From Mantis religiosa (taxonomy: Eukaryota; Arthropoda; Insecta; Mantodea; Mantidae), in contig CM060947.1 of NCBI GenBank assembly GCA_030765055.1, positions 53,794,395-53,858,394 of the forward strand: a stretch of DNA of 64,000 nt. Direction: 5' to 3'. This document shows, piece by piece, positions 1 to 11,258 of this stretch (its first letter is position 1; every line of letters starts with the position of its first letter). Made by a program: the position numbers and the translations under genes. The notes below the pieces were generated by a model. The model had not been told where the DNA came from. It saw only the letters and a list, made by a program, of their open reading frames with translations, and did no database searches.

Positions 1-33
1 AAAGAAAGAAAGAAAGAAAGAAAGAAGAAATGA

Positions 34-85
<52 letters not shown>

Positions 86-163
86 AAAGAAAGAAAGAAA
101 GAAAGAAAGGAAGGAAGGAAGGAAGGAAGGAAGGAAGGAAGGAAGGAAGGAAGAAAGAAAGAA

Positions 164-215
<52 letters not shown>

Positions 216-254
216 AGAAAGAAAGAAAGAAAGAAGAAAGAAAGAAAGAAAGAA

Positions 255-286
<32 letters not shown>

Positions 287-292
287 TAAGAA

Positions 293-372
<80 letters not shown>

Positions 373-398
373 GAAGAAAGAAAGAAAGGAAAGAAGGA

Positions 399-458
<60 letters not shown>

Positions 459-514
459 AGAAAGAAAGAAAGAAAGAAAAAAGAAAGAAAGAAAGATAGA
501 AAGAAAGAAAGAAA

Positions 515-566
<52 letters not shown>
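1..566. repeat. (GAAA)n microsatellite with GGAA and GAA patches
   Basis: The window opens in a long purine tract of mostly GAAA units, with a GGAA block near 107-150 and single-unit slips to GAA or GAAAA. The apparent Lys/Glu/Arg-rich open frame over it is only the repeat read in frame and is not a gene. The tract runs off the left edge, so its full length is unknown. Confidence 0.97.
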
Positions 567-568
<2 letters not shown>

Positions 569-1215
569 GTTATATTTGTTATACAAAAACTACAATATAT
601 ATTTATTAGGGATGGGTCCTTGATACCTCGATACCTCGATATTTAAGATACTTCCTTCTATCGACATCGAACGATATTACAGAAAATTCGCTCGATGGTA
701 TTTCGTATTATCAGTGGTGATTTTGAAATATTTATTTTCTTTTAAAATTACAAAATATTTTTGCCGCACAAGTAATTGCCAGGAGTTTGGTACTTGCACA
801 GTAACATTAGACAAGAAATAGTTGTGTAAATCCACTGCCAGTCACCAGTACCCAAGAGGAAGTCAGTGCTCATCTCAACGACGATGTGAGCTCCTCTTTT
901 TTTGCTGGAAAACAAATTCAAATTTCCAGGACTAAAAAAAGAAATAAACCGCTAAATATTTGTGTATTTCACTTACAACCATTTTCTGTGAAACACTATT
1001 TAGCACAGCATGCCTCATATGTGATTGAAAAATAAATAGACTTCAACCCAAAATAATAAAAATGTTTGTATTTTTTCAACGAAAACGTATGAAAGTGAAC
1101 TGCTTTGCTTTTAAATGTCTTATGTAAAGTTAAAAAATAAGAACACCTATGGTGTCAAGTTTTGTCTCAATAAATTTAATTTTACTGGTAGTACACACTT
1201 TCCCCAAATTTCTAT

Positions 1216-1715
1216 TTAGTGAAAGGGTATAATCAGACTGAAAAACTCAAAGCCATAGCCGGAATTTCAACCGGCCGTTCTTAACCATTGAGCTACAATG
1301 GCCAACGTGCCAGTATGACATTAAATTCTCCAACTGACTCGTGTTTTTCCTGGTAAACCACTAGGAGTTCTCATAAACACATGAGCCAGCTACCTCATTA
1401 GCGGCCTTTGTAATTTACGTCTTTATCGTTAAGTCATATCGGACGATAAATGGAATGGGTGAAATGATGCTCAAATGGGCCCAATGTCCATGGAGCTTAG
1501 AGTTACCCGACATTCGTCTTTTTGGATACGGGAAAACCCAGGGAAAACCTTATCCAGATAAATCACCCTGACCGAAATTCAAACTCGGTACCTCTTGAAC
1601 GTGAGGCAGAGTGAGGCTACCATCTACGCTACCGAGGCGGGCTTATTGGCGACTTACTATGCTGTAAGTACTTTAAGTCCCGGGCTTTATAGTTCGGACC
1701 ACTATTAGGTTCAAT
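1216..1715 (-). repeat. SINE-D copy (tRNA-like repeat), interrupted
   Basis: This matches the repeat seen intact at 58.36-58.63 kb and 48.49-48.75 kb. It carries, in reverse, the tail ending in AGTCTG, a shortened tRNA-like core (1252-1302, about 51 nt instead of 73, with the anticodon-arm region missing), then the conserved block with CAACTGACTCGTG and GGTAAACCACTAG. The block breaks at about 1405 and resumes at about 1642 with TTGGCGACTTACTATG. The gap is filled by a SINE-A copy. Confidence 0.75.
1406..1641 (-). mobile_element. SINE-A copy inserted in SINE-D
   Basis: Reverse-strand copy of the tRNA-Val-like SINE, reading from ACGTTAAGTCATATCGGACG at the left (3' end of the SINE) to CTACCGAGGCGGG at the right (5' head). 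It has the B-box region and the CTTATCC motif typical of the family. The junctions CTCATTAGCGGC and CTTATTGGCGAC look like a degenerate target duplication of about 12 bp within SINE-D. Confidence 0.85.
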
Positions 1716-1846
1716 TCATTTTCATTCTATTTTGTGTTGAAACTACGGGTAGAAATGACGCCATGGAGTGGCGAAGTACCGGGTATCGCGAAAAATTGGT
1801 ATCAAGTATCGAGAAAAACTTGCATCGACCCATTCCTGATATCTAT

Positions 1847-2790
1847 AACAAAAAAGTAACAATTAAAAGTTAACTAGTTACCCAATAACGCTTACCAAAG
1901 TAATACAAATTCAAAACGCCATTACGTTTAGTTTATCACGTTTGTGAGCAATGACAAAACACAGGTCACTTCATTCCTCGCTGACGTTTCCATCATTCAG
2001 GGACCAATGAATGGAATTTTCCTATATAAATATGCAACTCTTTTGTTTCATACATGACATTCTGTAAACAGAGGTATTTTTGGAATGCAAAATTGAATTT
2101 GCAAAATAAATACCAGTCATTTGCACGCATAAAACATTATTCCCTTTGCTCGCAACATTATTATTTAGCTAATGACGTCATTACGAATTTCACAAAAACA
2201 ACTCTTGCGGTCAAAGTATGTTGTTAAATAATGAGGCTTTGAAAAAATGTAATTTGATATCCTAAGAGGTGAAATATTTTTAAACTGCAGCAAACAGTAT
2301 CTTCGAAAGCTAACGACCAATGTGGTGCTTAGTTAAGTATCCAGTGTTGAAAAGTAAATCACGTGAACAAACTATTTTCTTTATAGTTTCTTCAATAAAT
2401 ATTCCCTTAAAAGCTTATTGCTCTAGATACCTACTTCACATTAATAGGGGTTCATAGTTATAAAAATAATGAAAGATTTGTAATTCAATTGGTGGTCTGC
2501 ACCAAACGGGTGAGATATTTTTGGAAACTTTCCTTAAAGGTTGTTGACCTTTAATACCTAATTTGGTCCTTAGCAGAACTTTTGTTTGAGATACATACCG
2601 GGGAGAGAAAGAGAGAGAAATACAATGAGAGATCTTACTCTAAAACTGCTGTTTTCTGTTTTTCCTTTAAGGTTTTTATCTAAAATCTTAGAAAATTTTA
2701 GTTACAATATTAATACGAAGTAAGATGTATCTAATATTCTTATTTATAAATAGTTAACATCAGTAAGAAACAAATAATTGTAACCAGTAC
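1847..2790. other. unassigned AT-rich DNA
   Basis: No coding frame, RNA gene or repeat that I recognise. It contains a short GAGA run near 2605-2622 and otherwise looks like non-coding sequence. Confidence 0.5.
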
Positions 2791-2793
2791 TAA

Positions 2794-3313
2794 GCGGCAT
2801 GTCTCAGCCGGTTTCGTCTGTGCCCAGCATTCGGGAGGGCCCGGTTCGATTCCCATGGCCGACCTACCTAACCCAAGCGTTTTACGGAGATTTTCCCTGG
2901 AAGCCATGTGAATGCTGGGCAGGTTAATTACATTTTACGAATTTCCTGTCCCTCTGTTTCATCTTTGTTATAATTTCACATCATTTCTCATCTGCTTGTC
3001 TCTTTCAGGTTAGAAAGTGTCGGGGGAGTCTCGTGTTGCATGGCAGGATGATATGCTCCTGGTAAATACTTCCTACGAGGATGGTCTTCAGTCTCCTGGC
3101 CTGCCTAATGGAGCCTTTCAGGCACTCGATGGGCGGGATGTTTGTACCGGCCTGCGGCAACTTTCCAACAAGTGTCCGGCATTCTGCACTGTCGTGACTG
3201 CTTTGTTGGCCAACCTTTGTCTCCCCTCACCTCATCCTTCCTCCCGGTGATGGCCCACTTGGGGTATAGTGATGCGGGAATTAAATTGGTCTCCATCGAT
3301 ATTAAATATCTCA
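2794..3313 (+). mobile_element. SINE-B copy (tRNA-headed dispersed repeat)
   Basis: The head has an A-box-like GGCATGTCTCAGCCGG and a B-box-like GGTTCGATTCC (about 2842-2852), followed by GGCCGACCTACC and a body with GTTAATTA, TTTCCTGTCC and TTTCACATCA. The same order of blocks recurs at 45.70-46.10 kb on the same strand, and the head recurs in reverse at 61.63-61.77 kb. That makes this a tRNA-derived family with a body of about 400 nt. The LINE at 3326-4754 inserted near or just past its 3' end. Short open frames across 3017-3250 lie inside the repeat and are probably not genes. Confidence 0.75.
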
Positions 3314-3324
3314 AAGATCTTACC

Positions 3325-4356
3325 ATGAATTTTATTGAAGCAGTACAATCAGTTTATCAAGGACCAAAAGGGATAATAAGATTAGATGGACAAGAATCAG
3401 AACCATTTCTGATGAATAGAGGAGTTAAACAAGGGGATAGTCCCAGCCCACTCTTATTTATTATTGTGATGGATGAAATATGGAAAATTTGCAAAAGAAG
3501 AACAGCAAGAACTATGATAGGATATAGAAATTTAAGACCAGTTTGGGCACAATCGTTGATATATGCTGATGATATCATATTAATAGCAAATAGTAATAAT
3601 AATTTACAATTAGCGCTAAATGAATGGAAAGAAGAATTAACTAGAAAAGGTTTAGAATTAAACATACCCAAAAGTAAAACCGTGTACATAGGAAGGAAAG
3701 AAGAAGAAGTTAAAATTAAATGTAATGATGAAATCTTAGAACAGGTAGACAGTTATGAATACCTGGGTACAATTATAAATAAGGATGGAAAAATAGAGCA
3801 GGAAATTTTAAACAGAATAAGAAAGGCCAATTCGGTCTACTGTCAGATTAATAATACTATTGTGGGAAAAAAGGAAATAACAAACGATACAAAAATTATA
3901 GTACTTAAAACAATAATACTACCAATTGTATTATATGGAACAGAGAGCCGGACTCTCCTACAGAAACAAGAAAGCAAAATAACAGCTATGGAAATGAGAT
4001 ATTTAAGACGAGCTGTGGGGAAGACAAGAAGAGATATGATTAGAAATGTAACAATAAGGGAAGAGTTGGGTACACACTCCGTTAAAGAAATATTGGAAAA
4101 AAGACAGCTTAAATGGTATGGACATGTTCTCCGCATGTCAGAAGAAAGAAAACCCAAACAATATTTAGAAGTAAGACCAGAAAGTAAAAGAATTAGGGGA
4201 AGACCACGCATGTTGTATCAGGAATACATTGAGAATTTGGGGAAGGATAGAGGGAAAACCATGACAGAAATGAAGAGAAAGATAATGGACCGAGAAAAGT
4301 GGAGGAAATGGGTAGAAGAGGCTTGTACTCCACGCTTAACAGCACAAAGGAGTTAG
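3325..4356 (+). CDS. reverse transcriptase C-terminal part of a LINE ORF (5'-truncated)
   Basis: About 343 codons are open with no stop until TAG at 4354-4356. From the N-terminus: GVKQGDSPSPLLF (RT motif 4 region), then SLIYADDIILIA with the catalytic YADD box, then a thumb region with SYEYLGTIINKDG, PIVLYGTE and the MEMRYLRR region. The C-terminal segment has LKWYGHVLRM and RGRPR, typical of RTE-type endonuclease/reverse transcriptases. The fingers and the endonuclease domain are missing because of 5' truncation. The frame stays open upstream to 3142, but that part lies in SINE-B and is not element sequence. It cannot be an autonomous enzyme, but the remaining frame is uncorrupted. It would copy element RNA at a nicked target. 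Confidence 0.88.
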   Translation: MNFIEAVQSVYQGPKGIIRLDGQESEPFLMNRGVKQGDSPSPLLFIIVMDEIWKICKRRTARTMIGYRNLRPVWAQSLIYADDIILIANSNNNLQLALNEWKEELTRKGLELNIPKSKTVYIGRKEEEVKIKCNDEILEQVDSYEYLGTIINKDGKIEQEILNRIRKANSVYCQINNTIVGKKEITNDTKIIVLKTIILPIVLYGTESRTLLQKQESKITAMEMRYLRRAVGKTRRDMIRNVTIREELGTHSVKEILEKRQLKWYGHVLRMSEERKPKQYLEVRPESKRIRGRPRMLYQEYIENLGKDRGKTMTEMKRKIMDREKWRKWVEEACTPRLTAQRS

Positions 4357-4754
4357 AGAAAGAAGAAGAAGAAGAAGAAGAAGAAGAAGAAGAAGAAGAA
4401 GAAGAAGAAGAAGAAGAAGAAGAAGAAGAAGAAGAAGAAGAAGAAGAAGAAGAAGAAGAAGAAGAAGAAAAGACGAAGAAGAAGAAGAAGAAGAAGAAGA
4501 AGAAGAAGAAGAAGAAGAAGAAGAAGAAGAAGAAGAAGAAGAAGAAGAAGAAGAAGAAGAAGAAGAAGAAGAAGAAGAAGAAGAAGAAGAAGAAGAAGAA
4601 GAAGAAGAAGAAGAAGAAGAAGAAGAAGAAGAAGAAGAAGAAGAAGAAGAAGAAGAAGAAGAAGAAGAAGAAGAAGAAGAAGAAGAAGAAGAAGAAGAAG
4701 AAGAAGAAGAAGAAGAAGAAGAAGAAGAAGAAGAAGAAGAAGAAGAAGAAGAAG
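3326..4754 (+). mobile_element. 5'-truncated non-LTR retrotransposon (RTE-like) with (GAA)n tail
   Basis: A reverse-transcriptase-coding segment is followed immediately by a GAA microsatellite. AAGATCTTACCA occurs just before the element (3314-3325) and again just after the tail (4755-4766), a 12-bp target-site duplication that fixes both ends. The element is truncated inside the RT domain, as is usual for LINE copies made by target-primed reverse transcription. The open frame and exact duplication point to a young insertion. A minimal 3' UTR with a microsatellite tail is typical of RTE-type elements. The clade is inferred from this and from the C-terminal motif style. Confidence 0.9.
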
Positions 4755-4757
4755 AAG
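4357..4757 (+). repeat. (GAA)n tract, 3' tail of the LINE
   Basis: About 400 bp of nearly pure GAA starts five bases after the LINE stop codon, with one interruption near 4470 (AAAAGACGAAG). It ends at the target duplication, so it belongs to the inserted element. Later slippage expansion after insertion is likely. Long Glu, Lys, Ser or Leu runs in open frames here are artefacts. Confidence 0.95.
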
Positions 4758-4923
4758 ATCTTACCACTATCTGCTTCAATCCCAAGCTTTCTGGGTAGAG
4801 CTATGAGAAGTAGTCATCAAAATTTGCGTAAATGTTATAACAAATGACATAGAGCTAATGTTTTCTGATCAAGCTTTATTGCTTTAAAACGTTATATTAA
4901 ATATTGAACATATGCCGATCATA

Positions 4924-6239
4924 TACGAGGGCTATCCAGAAAGTAGATTACGTTTTGGAATAAAAAGTAAACAAAGTATAGGGAACAAGTTTTATTATAT
5001 ACAGATAAAAGCCACACTCAAATACTACTTTTCGACATAGTCACCATTCAAATTAAGGCATTTATCGTAGCGATGTACGAGCTTGGAAATTCCTTCGTCG
5101 AAAAATTCGGCCGCCTGCGCCTTCAACCACTTCGTTACCTCTTCTTGCAGCTGTGCGTCGTCATCAAAACGCTGCATAGCCAGCCACTTCTTCATTGCTG
5201 GGAATAGGTGGAAGTCGCTCGGTGCCAGGTCGGGACTGTACGGCGGATGAGGAAACAACTTCCACTTAAAAGATTCAAGAACTTCACGAGTGACATTTGC
5301 CGTGTGGGGCCGGGCGTTGTCGTGAATCAACAAGATCTTAGAGCTCAACATTCCTCTGCGCTTGTTTTGAATGGCTCTTCTGAGTTTTTGGAGAGTTTGG
5401 CAATACCTTTGAGAGTTTATTGTAGTGCCTCTTTCCAGGAAGTCCACCAAAATCACACCTTTTCTGTCCCAAAAAAAACAGTCGCCATCATCTTCCTTGC
5501 CGACATTGTTTGCATGCATTTCTTGGGTTTTTGGGAAGAACTTGTGTGCCCCCACTGCATTGATTGCAATTTCGTTTCACAGTTCACGTGTTTCACCCAT
5601 GTTTCGTCACCAGTAACGATGCGATCGAGTAAAGAGTCACCATCCTTATGGTAAACGTCCAAAAAGTTCAACGCTGCAGCCATTCGCTGATTTTTGTGGT
5701 CCTATGTCAAGATTTTTGGAATCCATCTTGCACAAAACTTGTGGTAACCAAGCTTTTCGCTGATGATTTCGTGCAACAAACTTCGCGAAATTTGTGGAAA
5801 ACTCAAAGAAAGTTCCGTTATTGTGAACCTTCGATTTTCACGGACTTTAGCATCGACTTTTTCGACAAGTTCGGCAGTCACTATGCTGGGTCTCCCACTT
5901 CGATCTTCGTCGTGAACATTGGTTCGGCCATTTTTAAATCTGATGACCCACTGACGCACTCCACCTTCAGTGATAATGTTGTCCCCATACACTTCACAAA
6001 GCTGCCGATAGATTCCTATCGGTTTACAGTTTTTTGCAGTCAGAAACCTTATTACTGCACGCACTACGCAGAAATTTCAAACCGTCACAGTATCTGAACG
6101 GAGCACAGCACGAACCTCTCACTAGCACGGCTAGATGCCGACTGAGCTGCGCAACGCTCTGACCCCAAGATGGCCGCGCTAGCCCCGCCCCTAGCAGAAA
6201 CAGACGAAAACGTAATCTACTTTCTGGATAGCCCTCGTA
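4924..6239 (-). mobile_element. mariner transposon, full length with matching inverted repeats
   Basis: The left end TACGAGGGCTATCCAGAAAG and the right end are reverse complements over at least 33 bases. TA dinucleotides at 4922-4923 and 6240-6241 are the duplicated target. The length of 1316 bp is the normal mariner size. The transposase lies on the minus strand and is disrupted, so this copy is non-autonomous, but with intact ends it could in principle be mobilised by a related transposase. Confidence 0.95.
5025..6070 (-). pseudogene. mariner transposase pseudogene (D34D)
   Basis: Read on the minus strand in three pieces. Piece one (from about 6064) is the N-terminal DNA-binding region ending in CARWIPKILT, where a stop replaces the usual Glu codon at about 5702. 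Piece two (5683 to about 5560) has the first catalytic Asp in VTGDETWVKH. A frameshift leads to piece three (5555-5025), with IHDNARPHTA (second Asp) and PPYSPDLAPSDFHLF (third Asp), 34 residues apart, the mariner D34D signature, ending LNGDYVEK. All three catalytic Asp are present, and I see one stop, one frameshift and no clear start ATG. These few lesions suggest moderate age. Confidence 0.93.
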
Positions 6240-6243
6240 TATA

Positions 6244-6727
6244 GTACTCATTAGCTTGTTGTGAAACAAATGGATTCAAAAATTGTAGGTTTCTGAAGAA
6301 GTTTAAGAGACGGAACGCTACATAGGTCCATTCTCGTTGTCAGCCAGACACGAAGTGAATTGGAGAGACGCGATGCTTCAGTTCAAAATATGTCCGTTAG
6401 GCAACCATGACTTTCAAATCAATGCTCATTTATTTATTAGCTTTTTACTTCTTCTTTCTTATTTTGACTGTTATTTACTATTTATATACTCCGTATTATT
6501 TATCTCTCTTATTATCTTATTAATTGTGATATGTTGATGTCCCTTTTAATCTACCTCTGAAACTTGTATCTTATATATCTAATGTAGCGTTATACTGATG
6601 ACATCAAGCAAAATCTCTTACTACTAACACCCAATTAATTTCAGGATTAATAAACATAATAAATCAAGACTAGTGACAGTACCGAATCCCGTTCAATAGA
6701 ATCTATCCTATCTCATACTAACTGTAA
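6244..6727. other. unassigned DNA between mariner and SINE-C
   Basis: AT-rich and without a recognised gene. An open frame at 6337-6537 is Leu/Ile/Phe-rich through low complexity and is not credible as a gene. Confidence 0.5.
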
Positions 6728-7048
6728 TGCAACCCATGGCGTAACAGCCCAAAGTGGTTCTGAGCCTACCAACCCGACTGCCGGCCTCACGCCCGCTTAC
6801 GCACGGCAGAGGTGGGCAATCATCCATCCGATACTGGGAGGAGATGTGCTCAGCATCTCGGCATACCCCAGCCGGAATGTTGGTTTTCGGGACCAGGGCC
6901 GCTCACCTATTGTAAGCTTCTCAGTTTCCTGACGATGCTCAGTGGACACCGGTCTTATAACCGCCATGGGTGGGATCGAACCCGGGCCGCATTCCGTAGC
7001 CAGGTACCAAGGCATGCCCCATTAGCCCGTACGCCACGGCACAGGACC
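6728..7048 (-). mobile_element. SINE-C copy (tRNA-derived)
   Basis: In reverse this starts GGTCCTGTGCCGTGGCGTAC, carries a B-box-like GGGTTCGATCCC near 6972-6985 and continues through about 230 nt of body. A second, more diverged copy lies at 16.37-16.68 kb in the same orientation, with collinear blocks GAGGTGGGC-ATCATCC, GCTCAGCATCTC and CAGTTTCC. It is relatively GC-rich against its surroundings. Confidence 0.8.
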
Positions 7049-10000
7049 ATCCTAATTGTAACCAATGTGATATAGAACTAAAATACGTACAACAGTCATA
7101 ATCTTCTTCAATCTCCTTGACTTCTTTCATAAATACGTTTATAATTTAATCACAAAACGTTTATTATAGTACACGAAATGATTAGTAGATTTTCTATGTA
7201 TTTATCACTCCAATTCTCAAAATGTCTCCAATAATTTTCACTAATGATAAAATGTTTAAACTATTTTTATATACATGTAACTTGTATTTTATAGGAATTA
7301 CCTTTGAAGCTCGTTTCACTCTCGATTACTTTTTCATAGCTGGTTAAGAGATGGAGAAAATCTTTATATCTCGATGAAGTACCCAATTTATTTCAAACCT
7401 CTTTCCTTTGGGAGCAGTCAGTAATCTGCTTCCTACATATTCCTTATATTTCCTTTGAGCTTTAGTATATTTACACTCCTCCCAAATGAGAAGTTGGTAC
7501 TCTTTTCCTTACTCTTCCAGGGCATGCAAAGAGGGCGGAATTTCTCTGCCATCACAGAGCGACTAGTTCTTTAAAGTCCGTACATACCCGCTGATTTCTC
7601 TATGCTTACTGTACCTAAAACATCAATAAGAAATAAATAGAAGAATGAAGAAGTCTGAATGTTACAGAAGGACCTTTATAGGTGAGCGAAGGATGTAACT
7701 GCTTTAACCAGATTCTTCTTCCTCCTGGACAAACTCTCAACCTAAATTAAGGTAAGCAAGAGTAGCCCGAAGCATTCCGCTGTAAACATGTAAACAATAA
7801 TAGCTTTTTAATCCCAAAATAGTACCATTTTCTAGGAAAGGGATCCAAATGATCTAGCGGTCTTCGGCCCTTAAACCACACACTCGCCCAGTCCTTGCTC
7901 AAAAATGTATTTCTATCGGATACATTAAATACTTTAAAGGATATTTATTATGGAGTTTACAAGACGCTAGGCCTTCTGCATCACTTAGGAAACTTACAAG
8001 TGCAAAATACGGTTTTCCAAGTGAAGAATTGTATAGGTTATGAAGCTAATTTCCATAACCAACACATTGTATTTCTGTAATAGCTATTGCTGTTTGCACA
8101 CTCGATTCTATTAGCTGTTAACTCGTACCTTTAAACCCTATAACAAGACAGAGAGTTTGATACAAACTTTAAAGTAGGCTTCAAAATGAATACCTAATTG
8201 GTATTTATTTGTATTATTTGAAGGTTATGTTTGAAGTAAAACCAATCCGTAATAGTAAATAACTATTTAAGGATTTGGAAACCGATTTTAAGGAGAAGAG
8301 AATAGCATACTGTTATTTAATATGCCATTTTTATCAGTATAAATTACAAGACATTTGGGGAATTGTTCTGGGGCTCTCCTTAAAACATACTAATTTATTA
8401 AATAATCCACTGATTTCCCCCAGAACATGATAGGTCGCTGGGAATCCCATTTGTTGTTTCCTAGTTGAATAAATCTAGCTCTGCATCCTGAGCTATTATT
8501 TATCGACGCTATGGTACTCAACGTCCCATTCTATACTGGGTGTGAAAGACCGGTTGGTTTTACTCAGAGACCTCCTTATTAGAAGCAGCCCCCGCTGCGG
8601 TAGTTTAGCTGACTTCCGTGGAATAAGGCCTACGTGTACTCACCATGTCTGTTCTACAGAACAACGTGCGTTTATTGTATTAAGTTTTGTTCGACTGACA
8701 TTTTAACACAAAAGTAGATCGTTTCCAGCAAATAAACAATTTATTTGTCACGCAGAAGGACTGGAACTCCTTTTCTACTCACTTTTCCCATGTTTGGCCA
8801 TCTGTTACTACTTGTAAATAGAAATAAATTTTCTTTCATCACAGATTCCATTGTAGAGTGCTACATTCCTTAAAATCTGATCCATGCCTTTGCGTGATCT
8901 GGATGAAAATTCTTACGTGTTGCAGTCATATCATATGCCTTTCTCCACTCACTTTTGTACAAACTATTCTTACAAAGCTTATTCTTCCATCTACTTGACG
9001 TTAATCGAGATAATTTCAATACACTTTCTATAAAGGTAATATGGTAATAATGAAATCCAATAAGAATAAGTCTCTATGTGATAGGTCTGAAATTGTTCTC
9101 ATTACATGATCAGGAGAAGAAATGGTTTCCGTTATGAAAAGGGTATAAGCAACGGAGAATTCAAAGCAATGAAACTGAACACTCGGATAATGTTAACCGC
9201 AATAAAGAATTTTATTTATTAAATTTTGTTTCTATTACGAGATTAACATTTTTGAGTAAGAATATTTCATCTATATATTATTGTTTATCAGTTATGAAAC
9301 GTTAAGTCTGTATAAAAAGTATTTAGAAACTACTTTAAAAAATTAAAGAAATATATTTAATTTGTCATGATACTATCTTAAATAAAGGATGTCTTAATAC
9401 AAATCATTTATAACCAGTTTTAAGCAACAAAAACGAAATATTGTGGAAATAAAGTACAGTTTATGGGGAGATTTTCTTTAACATCTTTGTGTTGCATCCT
9501 TGGAAGATGCTAAGTTTGATATTTGACCGAATTTTCGTTTTCGAGTTATGTTGTTCGAAGACAGAGGGAAATAAATAAATATTTCTAATACTTTTATTAA
9601 ATAGGTCTGTAACTATAGAAAGTGAATGGTAACATAACAATGGTTTTCAGATATGTGACCTCCTTTTACGTTTACAACAATCGTAAAGTACATGATTTAC
9701 TGACAAAATTGCAACTTAACTTAATTTTAGCACATACAAATTAATTTCAACAATTATTTATTACCTTCCTGTAATTTTTTTTATAAAACAGTTAATTCCG
9801 ATACTATGCGGGGGCCAAAAAACAGCAATTTCCACAAAAACTACATTGAGGTTTGATATGTCCTTAATATTTCAGCCGGGCAGTCGGTCAGCGTCTTTGC
9901 CAATATTTACGTCACATAACTGCAACCTCAGAGTTAGTCGTCCTCAACATTTCGACGATGTGCTGCAATTTTCTTATCATTAGGCTTATGTAGGAGGAAA

Positions 10001-10940
10001 CGCCGGTTTGACTTAGATTCGTACAGAAGTGTCTTGGGAGCTGCAATCTACCAGTCACGTCATTCAAGAGAAATAAGCCGACTTGTTAGAAAATCTTAAG
10101 TTTGTACAATTTTTATGTGACATAATTTCTCCTTAGCTACAGTGATCGACAGCTTAAAGCGCAGTGGAGAAGAAAGGAAGATGTTCATAAAGGGAAAGAA
10201 AGAGGGAGGAATGGCCTCCCCTCTCCAAAATAAAAAAGCTGGTATTGACGTAATTAAGGAAAGGAAGAAGAAAGAGAAAGCAAACACTGTGCTGTTAAAG
10301 ATCACCTCTCGTCTTTTGTTCTGACAATCTCGAGATATCGCAGCTGCAGTTTTTTTTGTCTGGACCAAAGGGCAGCAGGCCGTGATCGATTGACGTTCTC
10401 TCTTTCCAGGATGCACAACCCTTTTATTAATAAATAAATAATACTGCGGGTTTACAGTTATTTCGTTATTTAATGACAAATCTCTTATAGTGCTAGGTTT
10501 CACTCCTGCACGTAAACACATCTACGGTTTTGGTTGTGATTCCAAATGTGTGTAGCTTTATAAACTGAATTATCCTCTTTAATTTGGACACAGCAGAACA
10601 CAATAATTAAATTTTAAATATATTTGGAAAATATGTTAAAGTTACAGCCTTTCACAAATTGTTGTTCTTGTAAAACCTAATTAAATTTATATTACTTATC
10701 TATAATAGGTAGCTCAAATATTGTATTCTACCCTAAAGTTTGATATTGTAATTTCATCGAAAACAAACGTTTGAGGTTCCCAGAACAAACAATAAAATAA
10801 TCTTTTAGAAAAGATCCTTGTTTACTCAAAACAAAAGTTCAGCTAAATATGAAAGTTCGTATATAGATTCATAATTTCCAACTATAGCTTTGTTTTAAAG
10901 AAACTGCTACCATTCTAAATTCCCTTTATGATTAAATTGC
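7049..10940. other. unassigned AT-rich DNA, no gene seen
   Basis: Almost 4 kb with only short scattered open frames. I found no transposase, RT, tRNA-like or repeat signature. An open frame at 10096-10521 on the minus strand (141 codons) starts MCLRAGVKPSTIRDL and has a hydrophobic stretch FAFSFFFLSLITSIPAFLFW, but it lies over an AG-rich tract and resembles no family I know. It could be intergenic or intronic DNA. Confidence 0.5.
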
Positions 10941-11258
10941 TGTAAGTTTATTAAATTCCATGATAAATGAAATGTATATTTTAACTTCTGTGGAGGAATA
11001 AACACAGTGCAGAACGTAATATAAATTTATTTCTCTTAAAAATGAACCAATATGTTCGACTTTTATTGTGCATACTTTTGCATTTTAGGGTTTTCACGTC
11101 TGTTAGTTTATTAAATTCCATTATAAATGAAAGGTATATTTTAACTTCTGCGGAGGAATAAACATACAGTGCAGAATGCAATATAAATTTCTCTTTAAAG
11201 TGAAGCTATATTCTCTACTGTTATTTTGCATCGTGTTGCATTTTTAAGGTTTCAGTAT
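10941..11258. repeat. 160-bp tandem duplication
   Basis: Two diverged copies with a 160-bp period: unit one starts TGTAAGTTTATTAAATTCCA at 10941 and unit two starts TGTTAGTTTATTAAATTCCA at 11101. Both contain TATATTTTAACTTCTG and GAGGAATAAACA blocks. Differences are mostly substitutions with a few small indels. Confidence 0.88.

Larger units (their letters stand above)
607..1838. mobile_element. non-autonomous hAT-like DNA transposon, carrying nested repeats
   Basis: The left end reads TAGGGATGGGTCC followed by repeated TCGATACC motifs. The right end, read in reverse, begins CAGGAATGGGTCGATG and also carries TCGATACTTGATACC, so the termini are imperfect inverted repeats of a kind common in insect hAT elements. 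The flanks ATATTTAT (599-606) and ATATCTAT (1839-1846) match at 7 of 8 positions, as expected for an old 8-bp hAT target duplication. I see no transposase coding inside. The interior holds a SINE-D copy that in turn holds a SINE-A copy, so the unnested element would be under 800 bp. The hAT assignment is inferred from the ends and the duplication length. Confidence 0.68.

Noticed and set aside
30..623. Lys/Glu/Arg-rich open frame of 197 codons
   Set aside because: It is the GAAA microsatellite read in frame.
4299..4847. Poly-Glu/poly-Lys and, on the other strand, poly-Ser/poly-Leu frames
   Set aside because: Translation of the GAA tract, which is the LINE tail.
5208..5654. Plus-strand frames over the mariner (also 5648-6097)
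   Set aside because: Shadows of the minus-strand transposase; no independent motif.
10096..10521. 141-codon membrane-protein-like frame
   Set aside because: Its hydrophobic run is the complement of an AG-rich tract, and there is no homology or context.
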